64,000 nucleotides of DNA from Eubacterium barkeri (lineage in GTDB: Bacteria > Bacillota > Clostridia > Eubacteriales > Eubacteriaceae). The DNA is taken from positions 1-64,000 of the forward strand of contig NZ_FNOU01000002.1 of NCBI RefSeq assembly GCF_900107125.1, written 5' to 3'. Each line of letters opens with the position of its first letter. Within the stretch, counting starts at the first letter, position 1. The notes beneath the pieces were generated by a model. That model was not told the DNA's origin and did no database searches. It saw only the letters and a program-made list of their open reading frames with translations. Below, piece after piece: positions 9,123 through 23,539 of this stretch. A program made the position numbers and the translations under genes.

Positions 9123-9188
9123 GATTGTTGCTCAAACTAGATATGCAGGTTTCCAAACTAAGTTTTGCATAAGAGAGGGGGGTTGAAG

Positions 9189-9371
9189 ATGTCTGAAGTA
9201 AGAATTAAAGAAAATGAAACACTTGAAAGCGCATTGCGTCGTTTTAAAAGAAAAACTGCCATGGCAGGGGTTATGTCTGAAATTCGCAAAAGAGAGCACT
9301 ACGAAAAGCCGAGTGTGAAGCGTAAGAAAAAATCAGAAGCTGCCAGAAAAAGAAAAATGAAAAAAAGATAG
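9189..9371 (+). CDS. rpsU: Ribosomal protein S21
   Basis: A small (60-residue), very basic protein of the 30S subunit. The start [20 protein letters not shown] and the lysine/arginine-rich tail are typical of S21. ATG 9189 follows a GAGGGGGG ribosome-binding site; the in-frame ATG-like codon at 9165 has none. yqeY follows by 13 bp, a common Firmicutes arrangement. Confidence 0.96.
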   Translation: MSEVRIKENETLESALRRFKRKTAMAGVMSEIRKREHYEKPSVKRKKKSEAARKRKMKKR

Positions 9372-9384
9372 GAAGTGTCAGTAG

Positions 9385-9831
9385 TTGACATTAAAGGAAC
9401 AATTACAAGCTGATTTAAAAACAGCGATGAAGGAAAAGGATAAGGTGCGTAAAGCAACCATTACCATGATCCGTGCCGCTATTTTACAAGTGGAAAAGGA
9501 TCAAAAGGTTGTCCTGGATGATTCCGCAGTTCTGGATATCATTAGCAAGCAGCGCAAACAACGCAGAGATGCTTTGGAGGATTTTGAAAAGGCCGAAAGA
9601 GACGACCTGATTGAGCAGACAAAAGCAGAGATGGCAGTCATCGATGCTTACCTTCCTAAACAATTGTCCCGGGAAGAAATCGAGGCAATCGTGGACGAAA
9701 CCATTACGGAAACCGGAGTCCAAAGCGCGAAAGATATGGGAAAAATCATGGGTGCACTGATGCCCAAGGTTAAAGGTTTGGCAGACGGCAAGCTCGTCAA
9801 CCAAATCGTGCGGGAAAAACTACAAGCCTAA
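9385..9831 (+). CDS. yqeY: YqeY/GatB-tail domain protein
   Basis: A 148-residue helical protein of the YqeY family, which matches the tRNA-binding tail domain of GatB. MTLKEQLQADLKTAMKEKD and the C-terminal DMGKIMGALMPKVKG motif are typical. The start codon is TTG at 9385. Co-transcribed with rpsU and closed by a strong terminator. Its exact role is not established. Confidence 0.92.
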   Translation: MTLKEQLQADLKTAMKEKDKVRKATITMIRAAILQVEKDQKVVLDDSAVLDIISKQRKQRRDALEDFEKAERDDLIEQTKAEMAVIDAYLPKQLSREEIEAIVDETITETGVQSAKDMGKIMGALMPKVKGLADGKLVNQIVREKLQA

Positions 9832-9840
9832 TCATACATG

Positions 9841-9869
9841 AGCACCATCCTGAGGGATGGTGCTTTTTT
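9841..9869 (+). terminator. Terminator of rpsU-yqeY
   Basis: AGCACCATCC and GGATGGTGCT pair perfectly around TGAG and are followed by a run of T. Confidence 0.95.
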
Positions 9870-9876
9870 GTGCTCT

Positions 9877-10096
9877 GCAGTCGCTTGTTGCCAATTGCCT
9901 TTGGCTCTTGGACAAGCGTTGCATGGGTGCTATGTCCCAAATCAAAGATTTGGATAGCACCGCAAGGCGCTGATGAACAAAGGGACAACCCTCAGTCGTC
10001 AGTGCGCAAAACTTTCGGTTTTGATAAGGTTTAGTGCGGTTTTCCTTTCTTAATTTGATGAAAGCTCAAAATGCCAGCCCGCAGGGGCGCCGGGGA
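9877..10096. repeat. Structured intergenic repeat, copy 2
   Basis: Near-identical to 5-222, starting GCAGTCGCTTG and ending in CAGCCCGCAGGGGCGCC. All hairpins of copy 1 are kept, including the GGTGCTAT/ATAGCACC stem capped by CCAAATC-AAA-GATTTGG. It sits directly after the yqeY terminator and 12 bp before the 3' end of the SRAP gene. The tail seen after copies 1 and 3 (a CCTGGtTTTGTC-like segment) is missing here. Confidence 0.8.
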
Positions 10097-10107
10097 TTCC
10101 AATTGCG

Positions 10108-10695
10108 TTAAGATAAAAAATCGAGTTGTTCGTGTTTTTCAAGGCATTTTTTTTCCAAAAGATATGGTTCCCCATACAGTAATTTATGAGCAACGTTAAG
10201 ATTAGAGAGCCATTGATCAGTCTGTGCATTAGAAAGGATAATGGGCATACGATGATGAACTGAAGCTGGTGTTCCTGCTGCAGGTCGGGTTAAAACGACA
10301 AAATGAAAAAAGTCATTATCTGCAGGATGGAAAATGCCACAAAGATAGGCATCAGCAACTTTGGGTGAAAATAAATAAAGATTTTTCTTGAAATCCCACT
10401 CATAAAAGCCAGCCATCGGTAGAAGACATCGTCGATATTTAAAATCTGATGAAAAAATTGGCTTATTTTGGATTGTCTCGCTTCTTGCATTAATGATTAA
10501 TCCAGAGTGTGTGGTTGATGGATATCCCCAGCGCATTAGGACGGTTTTTTTGACACCCCCTTGTAGAATCAAACCCAGAGTAAGGTCATTGGGATGAATA
10601 TCTCCTTCATGGATTGGGATATTGTGCCGCTGTGCATCATCGAAAAGGGTCTTTAATTCAGGAATTGTCGCTCTGAAGGTATATCGGCTACACAT
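10108..10695 (-). CDS. SRAP-domain protein (YedK/HMCES family)
   Basis: Recognises abasic sites in single-stranded DNA and shields them through a thiazolidine cross-link by its N-terminal cysteine. Cys2 (MCSRYTF), the NARSET segment, FYEW and VHHRMP are the four hallmark regions, carrying the catalytic Cys, Asn, Glu and His. Length 195 residues is slightly short for the family (about 220) but no motif is lost. A separate single-gene unit; codons and surroundings are more AT-rich than in the operons nearby. Confidence 0.93.
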   Translation of the reverse strand: MCSRYTFRATIPELKTLFDDAQRHNIPIHEGDIHPNDLTLGLILQGGVKKTVLMRWGYPSTTHSGLIINARSETIQNKPIFSSDFKYRRCLLPMAGFYEWDFKKNLYLFSPKVADAYLCGIFHPADNDFFHFVVLTRPAAGTPASVHHRMPIILSNAQTDQWLSNLNVAHKLLYGEPYLLEKKCLEKHEQLDFLS

Positions 10696-10728
10696 ATTGA
10701 CATCCTTTCTGTATAAAAATATCCATGT

Positions 10729-10756
10729 AAAAAAGCCTCTACCATGTGGTAGAGGC
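10729..10756 (-). terminator. Terminator of tRNA-Leu
   Basis: On the minus strand GCCTCTACC and GGTAGAGGC pair around ACAT and are followed by six T. Confidence 0.92.
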
Positions 10757-10770
10757 CCATATGTTCAAAA

Positions 10771-10855
10771 TGGTGCGGATGAAGGGATTCGAACCCCCAC
10801 ATCGAAAGATACTAGATCCTAAATCTAGCGCGTCTGCCAGTTCCGCCACATCCGC
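10771..10855 (-). tRNA. tRNA-Leu (anticodon TAG)
   Basis: Acceptor GCGGATG pairs with CATCCGC, and the anticodon stem CTAGA/TCTAG encloses loop TTTAGGA, giving anticodon TAG. A long variable arm is present, as expected for a class II tRNA. CCA is encoded at 10771-10773. Confidence 0.97.
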
Positions 10856-10972
10856 AGGTGAGTGTCTGAAAATCACTGTATTAAGGCGTTTCAGAGTAAA
10901 GATCAAAAAAGAAAATACTCGATAATTCCAAATCAAAATACTGGATTCTTGTTTTTTTTCTTAATAGTGTCT

Positions 10973-11001
10973 ATTGTATAGTGGGTTAAAAAAAAAGTCA
11001 A
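10973..11001 (-). promoter_or_regulatory. Promoter of tRNA-Leu
   Basis: On the minus strand TTGACT (11001-10996) and TACAAT (10978-10973) are 17 bp apart. This leaves a 5' leader of about 110 nt before the tRNA. Confidence 0.65.
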
Positions 11002-11330
11002 GAAAAAAATAAACACTTTTTTACGAATGTTTTCATGCTTTTCTATTATCCTTAGCCTGGGCACCGTGACCGTGGCCAGCAGTGCACCTGTTTGTACATT
11101 TATTATAGCACGGCTTGGTTTACAGGTCAAATTACAAAGTGTTCTGGTAACCATTGGCTAAAGCCCAGGCAATGAATACATTTGAATTTCTGAAAAAAGA
11201 AAAAAGCCTGATTTTCTATAGGTCAAGTTTGAAACTGTAATCAACTTAAAATTATTTAGGAAATGAAAAAACAGTGAGTGGTTTAAGATTTAATGGGCAT
11301 TATATGAAAAATAGAGAAAGTTGATTTAAA
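11002..11330. other. AT-rich intergenic stretch without a gene
   Basis: No supported reading frame or RNA gene. It contains poly-A tracts near 10988 and a moderately GC-rich patch at 11055-11120 without a clear fold. Confidence 0.5.
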
Positions 11331-11492
11331 TGGTGCCCTTGAATAAGCGTTGCATAGTTACAATGACCCAAATCAGAGATTTGGATCGCAACAGAAGGTG
11401 CTAATGAACAAAGGAAACCGCTTAGTGGTCAGTGCGCAAAACCTTCGATTGTGTTTTTATCCGTTCCCTTTCCTGGTTTTGTCAACGGTCTA
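11331..11492. repeat. Structured intergenic repeat, copy 3 (degenerate)
   Basis: It matches copies 1 and 2 from the middle of the first hairpin on: AAGCGTTGCAT, CCCAAATCAGAGATTTGGAT, AATGAACAAAGG and GGTCAGTGCGCAAAACCTTCG. CCAAATC/GATTTGG (11368-11374 with 11378-11384) is intact. In the flanking stem one G-C pair has become T-A on both sides, but two other pairs are lost. A tail CCTGGTTTTGTCAACGGTCT resembles 249-270 after copy 1. It lies just upstream of the groESL promoter. Confidence 0.65.
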
Positions 11493-11560
11493 AAATGTAG
11501 ATCGTGTATATTTAAAACTTAAAAAAAAATAAAATAGTTCTTAAAAATATATAAAAACAC

Positions 11561-11589
11561 TTGCAAAAATGATGGGTATCAGCTAATAT
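11561..11589 (+). promoter_or_regulatory. groESL promoter
   Basis: TTGCAA at 11561-11566 and TAATAT at 11584-11589 with a 17-bp spacer, immediately before the CIRCE operator. Confidence 0.85.
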
Positions 11590-11593
11590 TATG

Positions 11594-11620
11594 TTAGCAC
11601 TCGGAGATAATGAGTGCTAA
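11594..11620 (+). promoter_or_regulatory. CIRCE operator (HrcA binding site)
   Basis: A perfect TTAGCACTC-N9-GAGTGCTAA inverted repeat covers the expected transcription start of groESL. HrcA repressor binds this element in Firmicutes and releases it on heat shock; hrcA itself is not in the window. Confidence 0.97.
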
Positions 11621-11652
11621 TAATAACTCAAAATATAATGGAGGCGTTGATA

Positions 11653-11937
11653 ATGAGTCTTAAACCATTGGGAGACAAAGTTGTTATTAAAGTGAAAGAA
11701 GAAGAAGTGACAACCGCCAGCGGTATTGTGCTGCCGGGTACAGCAAAGGAAAAACCCCAGCAGGGAACTGTTGTGGCTGTTGGCTCTGGTGAAGTTGTGG
11801 ATGGCAAAAAAATTCCTCTGGATGTTGCCGTTGGGGATGAAGTTATCTACTCAAAATACTCGGGTTCTGAAGTCAAAGTTGGCGAAGAAGAGTTTTTGAT
11901 CATCAAACAGAATGATATTCTGGCAATTGTAGAATAA
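11653..11937 (+). CDS. groES: GroES co-chaperonin
   Basis: A 94-residue lid of the GroEL chaperonin. [13 protein letters not shown], the mobile-loop region [20 protein letters not shown] and the final NDILAIVE are typical. ATG 11653 follows GGAGG at 11640-11644; upstream in-frame starts such as 11614 lie inside the CIRCE operator and are unlikely. First gene of groESL. Confidence 0.97.
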   Translation: MSLKPLGDKVVIKVKEEEVTTASGIVLPGTAKEKPQQGTVVAVGSGEVVDGKKIPLDVAVGDEVIYSKYSGSEVKVGEEEFLIIKQNDILAIVE

Positions 11938-11940
11938 TAA

Positions 11941-13599
<1,659 letters not shown>

Positions 13600-13638
13600 C
13601 GTATACTAAAGACGTGCAAAGCTAAAAAACATGCAGTT

Positions 13639-13679
13639 CTGACAGAAAGTTCGCTTTCTGTCAGGGCTGTATTTTTTTT
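13639..13679 (+). terminator. groESL terminator
   Basis: CTGACAGAAAG and CTTTCTGTCAG pair perfectly (11 bp) around a TTCG tetraloop. GGGCTGTA and eight T follow. Confidence 0.93.
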
Positions 13680-13790
13680 GCTTTATAAGGCGTGGCCCGA
13701 TATGAGCGTAGGGCGCAAAGCAAAAAAAGGCAGCGAGGACCAGGTGCAACACACCGAGGTCCAGCATACCTCCCCCTCATCCCGCACAAT
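13673..13790. other. Structured stretch between groEL and the next operon
   Basis: TTTTTTTGCTTT (13673-13684) is an inverted match to AAAGCAAAAAAA (13717-13728). It is followed by a GGACC-A-GGTG-CAACA-CACC-GA-GGTCC hairpin near 13749-13774. No reading frame. The remainder to 13912 is AT-rich leader of the next gene. Whether it is transcribed is unknown. Confidence 0.35.
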
Positions 13791-13912
13791 TTCCCAACCG
13801 CCAAAAGAAAACACTAAACTCTTAAAGGACTTTGTGTTAAAATAAACCATGAATAACTAAAGATAACCGAATTAATTAATTTCCATAAGCATATAAAGGA
13901 AAGGAGCATCTG

Positions 13913-16150
13913 ATGAAGAAGAATTGTTGTGAAAAATGTGGTAAAGAATTGGGGTTTTTAGGGCGAAAACACACCATCAATAATGACCGCATCGAGATTC
14001 ATTACGATTCCCTTTGCAGTGATTGTTATCAGGTCATCAAAGGTGGCATCAATCAAATTGAGACGATGTACCAACGCATGATTCAGAAGCTGAAGAAGGA
14101 TTATGGCTTTGATAACATGGCATCGGTGGATATTGATACCTTGATCTTTTTGGCCGTTGAAGCTGTGATGGCGGTTGAGCCAAATTACGATGATGTGGGG
14201 ACGCATTTAAATCAGACCATCATCAATCGGACCAGTCGGTCCGCCAACCCCATGGAAGATATGGCAAAGATTGTGGAACGCATTATTGATTATGGCTTTT
14301 CCCTTAACAAGAAAAATGCTCAGGTTGTCGATTTTCATGGCTATTTCATGCGGACGACCACCTATTTAGAGCAAATCGGGATGAACAGCAGTGATGATAT
14401 TCCAAGATCCTATCATTACCTTTTTTTAAGTTGTCGGGGAATGATCGCAAAAAATATGGAAACCGGGCGGGTTTTACCTATTCCTGTCGAAGAGGACATG
14501 GAAGTGGAATACACCTTGCGTCAAGAAAATGGGGTATTAGAAATCTTCCTGCGCAATGTCTTTTACACGGAGGATGCCAATAAAAATCTGGTGCTTTCAG
14601 CAGTGGATGAGGAACAGGTTAAAACGATCCGGCGCATTTTAGATCAGTTTAATGAAGTGGCCAACCGACGGAAGGATCGGCGGAAGCGGGACACCATGAC
14701 CATTATTAAGCGTAATGTTTTCCGGGATTTAAGCAAGGTTCAGCCAGAAACTAAAACCGAGGATATTGCCCTCGATTGTATTCTGCTTTGCATCGTCAAA
14801 AATCTGATGAACGATCCAGAAGGACGTAAGTCGGAACTCTACGACAGTCAGGGCCTGGCGATTGAATTGCTGGAAGAAAACTTTGAAATCAATCTTAAGC
14901 TTTTGGGTCTGAACACCCGTGAGGATATCCTGGATTTCCTCACAAAAAATACCCTGTTAGCTGAGGGCTTTAATGTCCGATATGAGGATGCCAATGAAAA
15001 GGCCTGGGCTTTTTTCACGACAAAGGGTTATATCCTGTGTTTCACAAAGACACGAAAATTTATTTATATCTTTGAGGATCAATTTCCCAACGATATTTAC
15101 TATCCCTGTAATGATCTCATTTATAAGGGGTACCGTTTCCTTCAGTTGGCGGAAAACCAGGAATCTGCTGAAGGCTCCGGTGATTACCGGACCTTTGACG
15201 GTATGATTTTCTACAGTGAAAATATCGAGTTGATGGGAAAAATGAATCGCTTCTTCAGCTTGAACAATATCTTTTATGTGATGGACAAATACATTGAAGC
15301 GGAAACCCAGGTTTATCGGGATCGGGATAGCCTCATGGAAGTCAAGCGGGTGACGGACCGCCTCTTTGGTGATTTCAGTTATCTGCCCTTCTGCCAATAC
15401 GATGAATGGGCAGCCATCCGTGAGAAAATGAAAGAGGATGATTTCCTCCTGTCCCAGCTCATTGATGAAAAAACAGGCGGAAGGGATCGTCACCCTACGG
15501 GGGATACCACCTATACCATCCGGATTATGGATGCCTTTAACCGAGGGGCCCGGGAACTTAACAACGCCTTGAAATTTGGGGACTTAAGTGTGGCCAAGGG
15601 AATCCTTTGGGGATATTTCAATGAATCCCTGGTTGACACCCTATCAAGAGAATGGGTCCGTGTGGCAGGGGATATTGTCAGAGAAGGGGACTCCTTGGAG
15701 GATGCCTTTTCAAAGTACTTTAACATGGCCGACATTGAGTCAGACAAGGCCTACTATTTGGGATTATTCATTTATTACCTGATGGATAAGATGGTCTTAC
15801 CAGCAGATGATTTCCTGGAAAATTACGAACGCTGTGTTCCGGTTTATAAGAATTTAGGCAAACGCATTCTGGAGGAGGAAGAAGAATCAGCACCAGATTT
15901 GGAGTTTATCAAAAAAGAGGATCAAGCTCTTGGAACAGCCTCAGAGGGTCCGAAGGAAGTGGTGACACAGGAAGCATCCTCTGATATGGGTGAGGATAAA
16001 ACAGCCTCGGACATCGCTTTGGAAGAAGATGAGGGGTTGAAGGACCCTGCTGAAATTCTGGCTGAAAAAGCAGCGGCCGAGGCCCGGGTAGAAAAGCCCA
16101 TCCGGCGTGTCATTGATGACGCCGCATCCCAGGAAAGTGAAGAATCCTGA
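13913..16150 (+). CDS. Uncharacterised zinc-finger protein upstream of a two-component system
   Basis: I do not recognise the whole protein. Its first 40 residues hold two cysteine pairs, Cys6/Cys9 (CEKCGKELGF) and Cys35/Cys38 (CSDC), resembling the small zinc ribbon of DUF4428-type proteins. The middle has no transmembrane segment or obvious catalytic motif. The last 90 residues are acidic and alanine-rich (low complexity), ending in Ser/Glu. 745 residues, ATG behind AAAGGAG. Its TGA overlaps the ATG of the response regulator by one base, so it is made together with the two-component system and may modulate it; that is inference. Confidence 0.85.
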   Translation: MKKNCCEKCGKELGFLGRKHTINNDRIEIHYDSLCSDCYQVIKGGINQIETMYQRMIQKLKKDYGFDNMASVDIDTLIFLAVEAVMAVEPNYDDVGTHLNQTIINRTSRSANPMEDMAKIVERIIDYGFSLNKKNAQVVDFHGYFMRTTTYLEQIGMNSSDDIPRSYHYLFLSCRGMIAKNMETGRVLPIPVEEDMEVEYTLRQENGVLEIFLRNVFYTEDANKNLVLSAVDEEQVKTIRRILDQFNEVANRRKDRRKRDTMTIIKRNVFRDLSKVQPETKTEDIALDCILLCIVKNLMNDPEGRKSELYDSQGLAIELLEENFEINLKLLGLNTREDILDFLTKNTLLAEGFNVRYEDANEKAWAFFTTKGYILCFTKTRKFIYIFEDQFPNDIYYPCNDLIYKGYRFLQLAENQESAEGSGDYRTFDGMIFYSENIELMGKMNRFFSLNNIFYVMDKYIEAETQVYRDRDSLMEVKRVTDRLFGDFSYLPFCQYDEWAAIREKMKEDDFLLSQLIDEKTGGRDRHPTGDTTYTIRIMDAFNRGARELNNALKFGDLSVAKGILWGYFNESLVDTLSREWVRVAGDIVREGDSLEDAFSKYFNMADIESDKAYYLGLFIYYLMDKMVLPADDFLENYERCVPVYKNLGKRILEEEEESAPDLEFIKKEDQALGTASEGPKEVVTQEASSDMGEDKTASDIALEEDEGLKDPAEILAEKAAAEARVEKPIRRVIDDAASQESEES

Positions 16151-16836
16151 TGCGGGTACTATTGGTAGAAGATGAAGTATCCCTGGCCTCAGCCATTGGA
16201 AAAATCTTTGAAAAAAATAAGATCCTTGTGGATGTGGTTAATGATGGCATTGAGGGCAAGCTCTTGTCTGATAATGACGTCTATGATGTAATTATTTTAG
16301 ATATCATGCTCCCGGGGATGAGTGGATTAGAAATCTTGAAGCATATTCGTTCCCAAGGGAAAAATGTCCCTGTTTTGCTGTTAACCGCAAAGGATAGTAC
16401 GGCGGATAAGGTGGCTGGCCTTAATATGGGGGCAGACGATTATCTGGTAAAGCCCTTTGTGACCGAGGAGCTCATTGCCAGGGTACGCGCCCTGGGACGA
16501 CGGCCCTGGGATGTTTACTCAGACAGTGTGCTGACCTATGCGGATCTGGCCTTGAATATCAACAATGGGGAGCTGACCATTGGGACCAAGCCAGTGCGTC
16601 TGACCTCCAAGGAGGCCCAGCTGATGGAGATGTTCATCCGAAATCCAGGTATAACGATTTCCAAGGAACAAATCCTCGACCGGATATGGGGGATTGAAAG
16701 CAATGCCATGGATAATTCTGTGGAAATCTATGTCCATTATCTGCGAAAGAAAATTAAGGATTCCCGGACCATCATCAAAACCATCCGAGGTTTGGGATAC
16801 GTATTAAAGGAACCGGACAATGACCGGCCTCAATAA
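16150..16836 (+). CDS. OmpR/PhoB-type response regulator
   Basis: A 228-residue DNA-binding regulator. The receiver domain has the acidic pair Glu7-Asp8, the phosphorylation site Asp51 (IILDIMLPG), Thr79-region LLLTAKD and Lys (LVKPF). A winged-helix domain follows (LTSKEAQLMEMF, then the recognition region VEIYVHYLRKKI). It overlaps the preceding gene by 1 bp and the kinase gene by 17 bp. Targets are unknown. Confidence 0.95.
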   Translation: MRVLLVEDEVSLASAIGKIFEKNKILVDVVNDGIEGKLLSDNDVYDVIILDIMLPGMSGLEILKHIRSQGKNVPVLLLTAKDSTADKVAGLNMGADDYLVKPFVTEELIARVRALGRRPWDVYSDSVLTYADLALNINNGELTIGTKPVRLTSKEAQLMEMFIRNPGITISKEQILDRIWGIESNAMDNSVEIYVHYLRKKIKDSRTIIKTIRGLGYVLKEPDNDRPQ

Positions 16837-18166
16837 ACTGCGCATGAATCTGACGGTGATGAATACCATAGTCCTATTGGGATTATCGGTGTTCATCGCT
16901 GTCGTGCTTTATGCCACCATCAGCCTGAATCGGGATTCGGATATCAATAACAGTTTGGAAATTTACTGTGCCCAGCTGGCTGGAAACCTCGATTATTTAG
17001 AATCGGAGGATCCGGAGTCACCAGAGCTGGAAGAGGATCGGGTGAACTTTCAGGCCTTTTTAGAAGGCTTGAATAAAAATAACGTCACCTACATGGTCTG
17101 GAATGAGAATTTTGAGGCAGTTTCAGCATCGACTAATTTGAACATTGATTCCCAGGAGCTTAAAAATTTGATACTCCGGTACGTGGCGGAGAAGCAAAGC
17201 AAATATTGGGTAGTAAATTACCGTACGGATACCCAAAATCTAAAGGTCTGTACCTATACCATTATTGGCAAAGACGGTGGTTTAAAAACCTTTCAGGTGA
17301 TTAAAGATATGTCCAGTGAATCCAGCGTGCTGGCCAATGCCGTCAATATCATGTCTATTGTGGTCATCATTGGAGCGGTGGCCTCCGGGTTGTGTGGCTA
17401 TTTCTTGTCGGGACGATCCCTTGTCCCCATTAAAAAAGGGATGGAGCACCAGCAAGAGTTCCTGGCGGATGCCTCCCATGAGCTGAGAACCCCCATCGCC
17501 GTCATCCAAACGAATTTAGAGGTTGTACGGGGGGACGGTGAGGAAAGCGTTAATAGCCAGATGGAATGGCTGAATAATGCCTACAACGAGACTAAACGAA
17601 TGCACCGTATCGTAGAGGATTTGATGTTTTTGGCACGGGCAGATGCAGGGGAGGTCCATATTGAGGATTCAGAGGTTGATCTTGGATTTTTGTGCTGTGA
17701 GGTCGCAGAACGAATGCTGACGGTAGCCGCAGGAAAGCAGATCAATCTTTTAGTGGACGTGCCCGATACCCCATTAATAGTCTTTGGTGACGAAAGCCAG
17801 CTCACCCAGCTGTTAGTTATTTTAATGGATAATGCCATCAAATATAGCGAATCTGGTACGTATATTACAGTGAGTGCTGAAAAAGCTGGAACCATGGTGG
17901 TGATGAAGGTGGCGGATCAGGGAATTGGTATTCCAGAAGCCGATTTGAAAAAGGTATTCCAACGGTTTTACCGTGTGGATAAAGCCCGTTCCCGGGAAGA
18001 AGGTGGAACGGGACTGGGCTTGTCTATCGCCCAATGGATTGTAGAGCGACATCGGGGTGTCATTGATGCCAATAGTGAAGATGGTCGGGGAACGACGATG
18101 GTGGTGAAGTTTACCGCTTATTCTTCAACAGATAAGGAGGCTAGTTGTGAAAGAACTGAAGTTTAA
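16820..18166 (+). CDS. Membrane sensor histidine kinase
   Basis: A 448-residue partner of the upstream regulator. A transmembrane helix near residues 15-33 and another near 173-192 bracket an extracellular sensor region of about 140 residues. Next come the H box (FLADASHELRTP, His220), N box (LMDNAIKYSE) and glycine boxes (ADQGIGIPE, GGTGLGLSIA). The signal is unknown. The next gene starts 20 bp before its end. Confidence 0.95.
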   Translation: MTGLNKLRMNLTVMNTIVLLGLSVFIAVVLYATISLNRDSDINNSLEIYCAQLAGNLDYLESEDPESPELEEDRVNFQAFLEGLNKNNVTYMVWNENFEAVSASTNLNIDSQELKNLILRYVAEKQSKYWVVNYRTDTQNLKVCTYTIIGKDGGLKTFQVIKDMSSESSVLANAVNIMSIVVIIGAVASGLCGYFLSGRSLVPIKKGMEHQQEFLADASHELRTPIAVIQTNLEVVRGDGEESVNSQMEWLNNAYNETKRMHRIVEDLMFLARADAGEVHIEDSEVDLGFLCCEVAERMLTVAAGKQINLLVDVPDTPLIVFGDESQLTQLLVILMDNAIKYSESGTYITVSAEKAGTMVVMKVADQGIGIPEADLKKVFQRFYRVDKARSREEGGTGLGLSIAQWIVERHRGVIDANSEDGRGTTMVVKFTAYSSTDKEASCERTEV

Positions 18167-19291
18167 TGGAAATAAAATGATTGTTGGACCAGGATCAATC
18201 CAGGCCATTGAAGGTATTAAAGGACAGCGCTTTTCTATTATTACCGGAAAGAGAGCCATGTTCGACAACGGAACCATTGACGGAATTGTAGGGATTTTAA
18301 AGGCCCAGGGTAAGGCCTACGATGTTTATTCGGGCATTGGGGCAAACCCCACGGTGGCCGAGGTCGAAGAGGGAGCAAAGCGTCTGAAAGCCTTTGATCC
18401 GGATGTGGTGCTGGCAGTAGGTGGTGGCTCAGCCATTGATGCTGCCAAGGTGATGACCCTTCTGTGTGAGTATAAAACATTAACTATTGAGGAAATTCGA
18501 AATGGCCAGGCCCCAGAGACCCGCCAAAAGATAACGCTCGTGGCTGCACCCTCAACATCGGGGACAGCCAGCGAGGTAACCCGGGCGGCAGTTGTGACCT
18601 TTGAAGATGAAAACATTAAGGTGGGATTAAAAACCCTGGCTTTCATTCCGGATATTGCCATCCTGGATGGCAATCTGACACTATCCATGCCGGGGAGCGT
18701 CGTTGCAGAAACGGGGATGGATGCCCTGACCCACGCGCTGGAAAGCTACATTAACCCCAACGCCGATGATTTTTGCAAGCCCATTAGCCGGGCGGCAGCA
18801 GAAGGCTTGTTTGTGTGGCTGCCCCGTTCCTTCAAGAATGGGGATATTGAAAGCCGTCAAAAGGTCCACGATTTCCAAAGTCTGGCGGGAATGTCCTTTC
18901 AAAATGCTGGCCTGGGGATGAGCCATGGGATTGCCCATGCCTTTGGAGGAACCTTTGGTACCGGGCATGGTTTGCTGAATGCCATTGCTTTACCTATCGT
19001 CTTAGCCTATAACGCCCAGGACCCCCAGGTCAAAGCGGATCTTGATGCATTGGGACAAATCATTGGTGGGGATGTGATCCAGGAGATCCATCGCTTAAAC
19101 ACCATTTTTGAAATACCCCAAACTTTTAAGGAAGCGGGAATCACAGAAGAAGAATTTCTTAAACATTATGACGGCTTGCTGGCGGGGTCCCTTAAGGGCT
19201 CCACGGCCAGAAATCCCATTTCTATGGATGAAAAGTCTATGGATGGTGTGTTAAAACAATTGTATTACGGAACAGAAAGAACAGAGGCAGA

Positions 19292-19295
<4 letters not shown>
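18147..19295 (+). CDS. Iron-containing alcohol dehydrogenase
   Basis: A 382-residue group III (Fe) NAD(P)-dependent dehydrogenase, likely acting on short-chain alcohols and aldehydes. GGGSAIDAAK is the nucleotide motif and PSTSGTASEVT the second glycine motif. Metal ligands come from the METGMDALTHALESY-type segment, SHGIAHAFG and GTGHGLLN. GTG at 18147 follows AAGGAGG and lies inside the kinase gene. Close to 4-hydroxybutyrate or butanol dehydrogenase types, but the substrate is not certain. Its place in the two-component operon suggests co-regulation. Confidence 0.9.
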
Positions 19296-23497
<4,202 letters not shown>

Positions 23498-23498
<1 letters not shown>

Positions 23499-23520
23499 GC
23501 CCAGGGCCTTGACCTGGGCT
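23498..23520 (+). other. Intergenic hairpin between ligA and ade
   Basis: AGCCCAGG pairs with CCTGGGCT around a 7-nt loop, directly before the ade ribosome-binding site. Without a T run it is not a standard terminator and may slow decay or reduce readthrough. Confidence 0.5.
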
Positions 23521-23539
23521 GAGAGAGGAGGATGACAGG

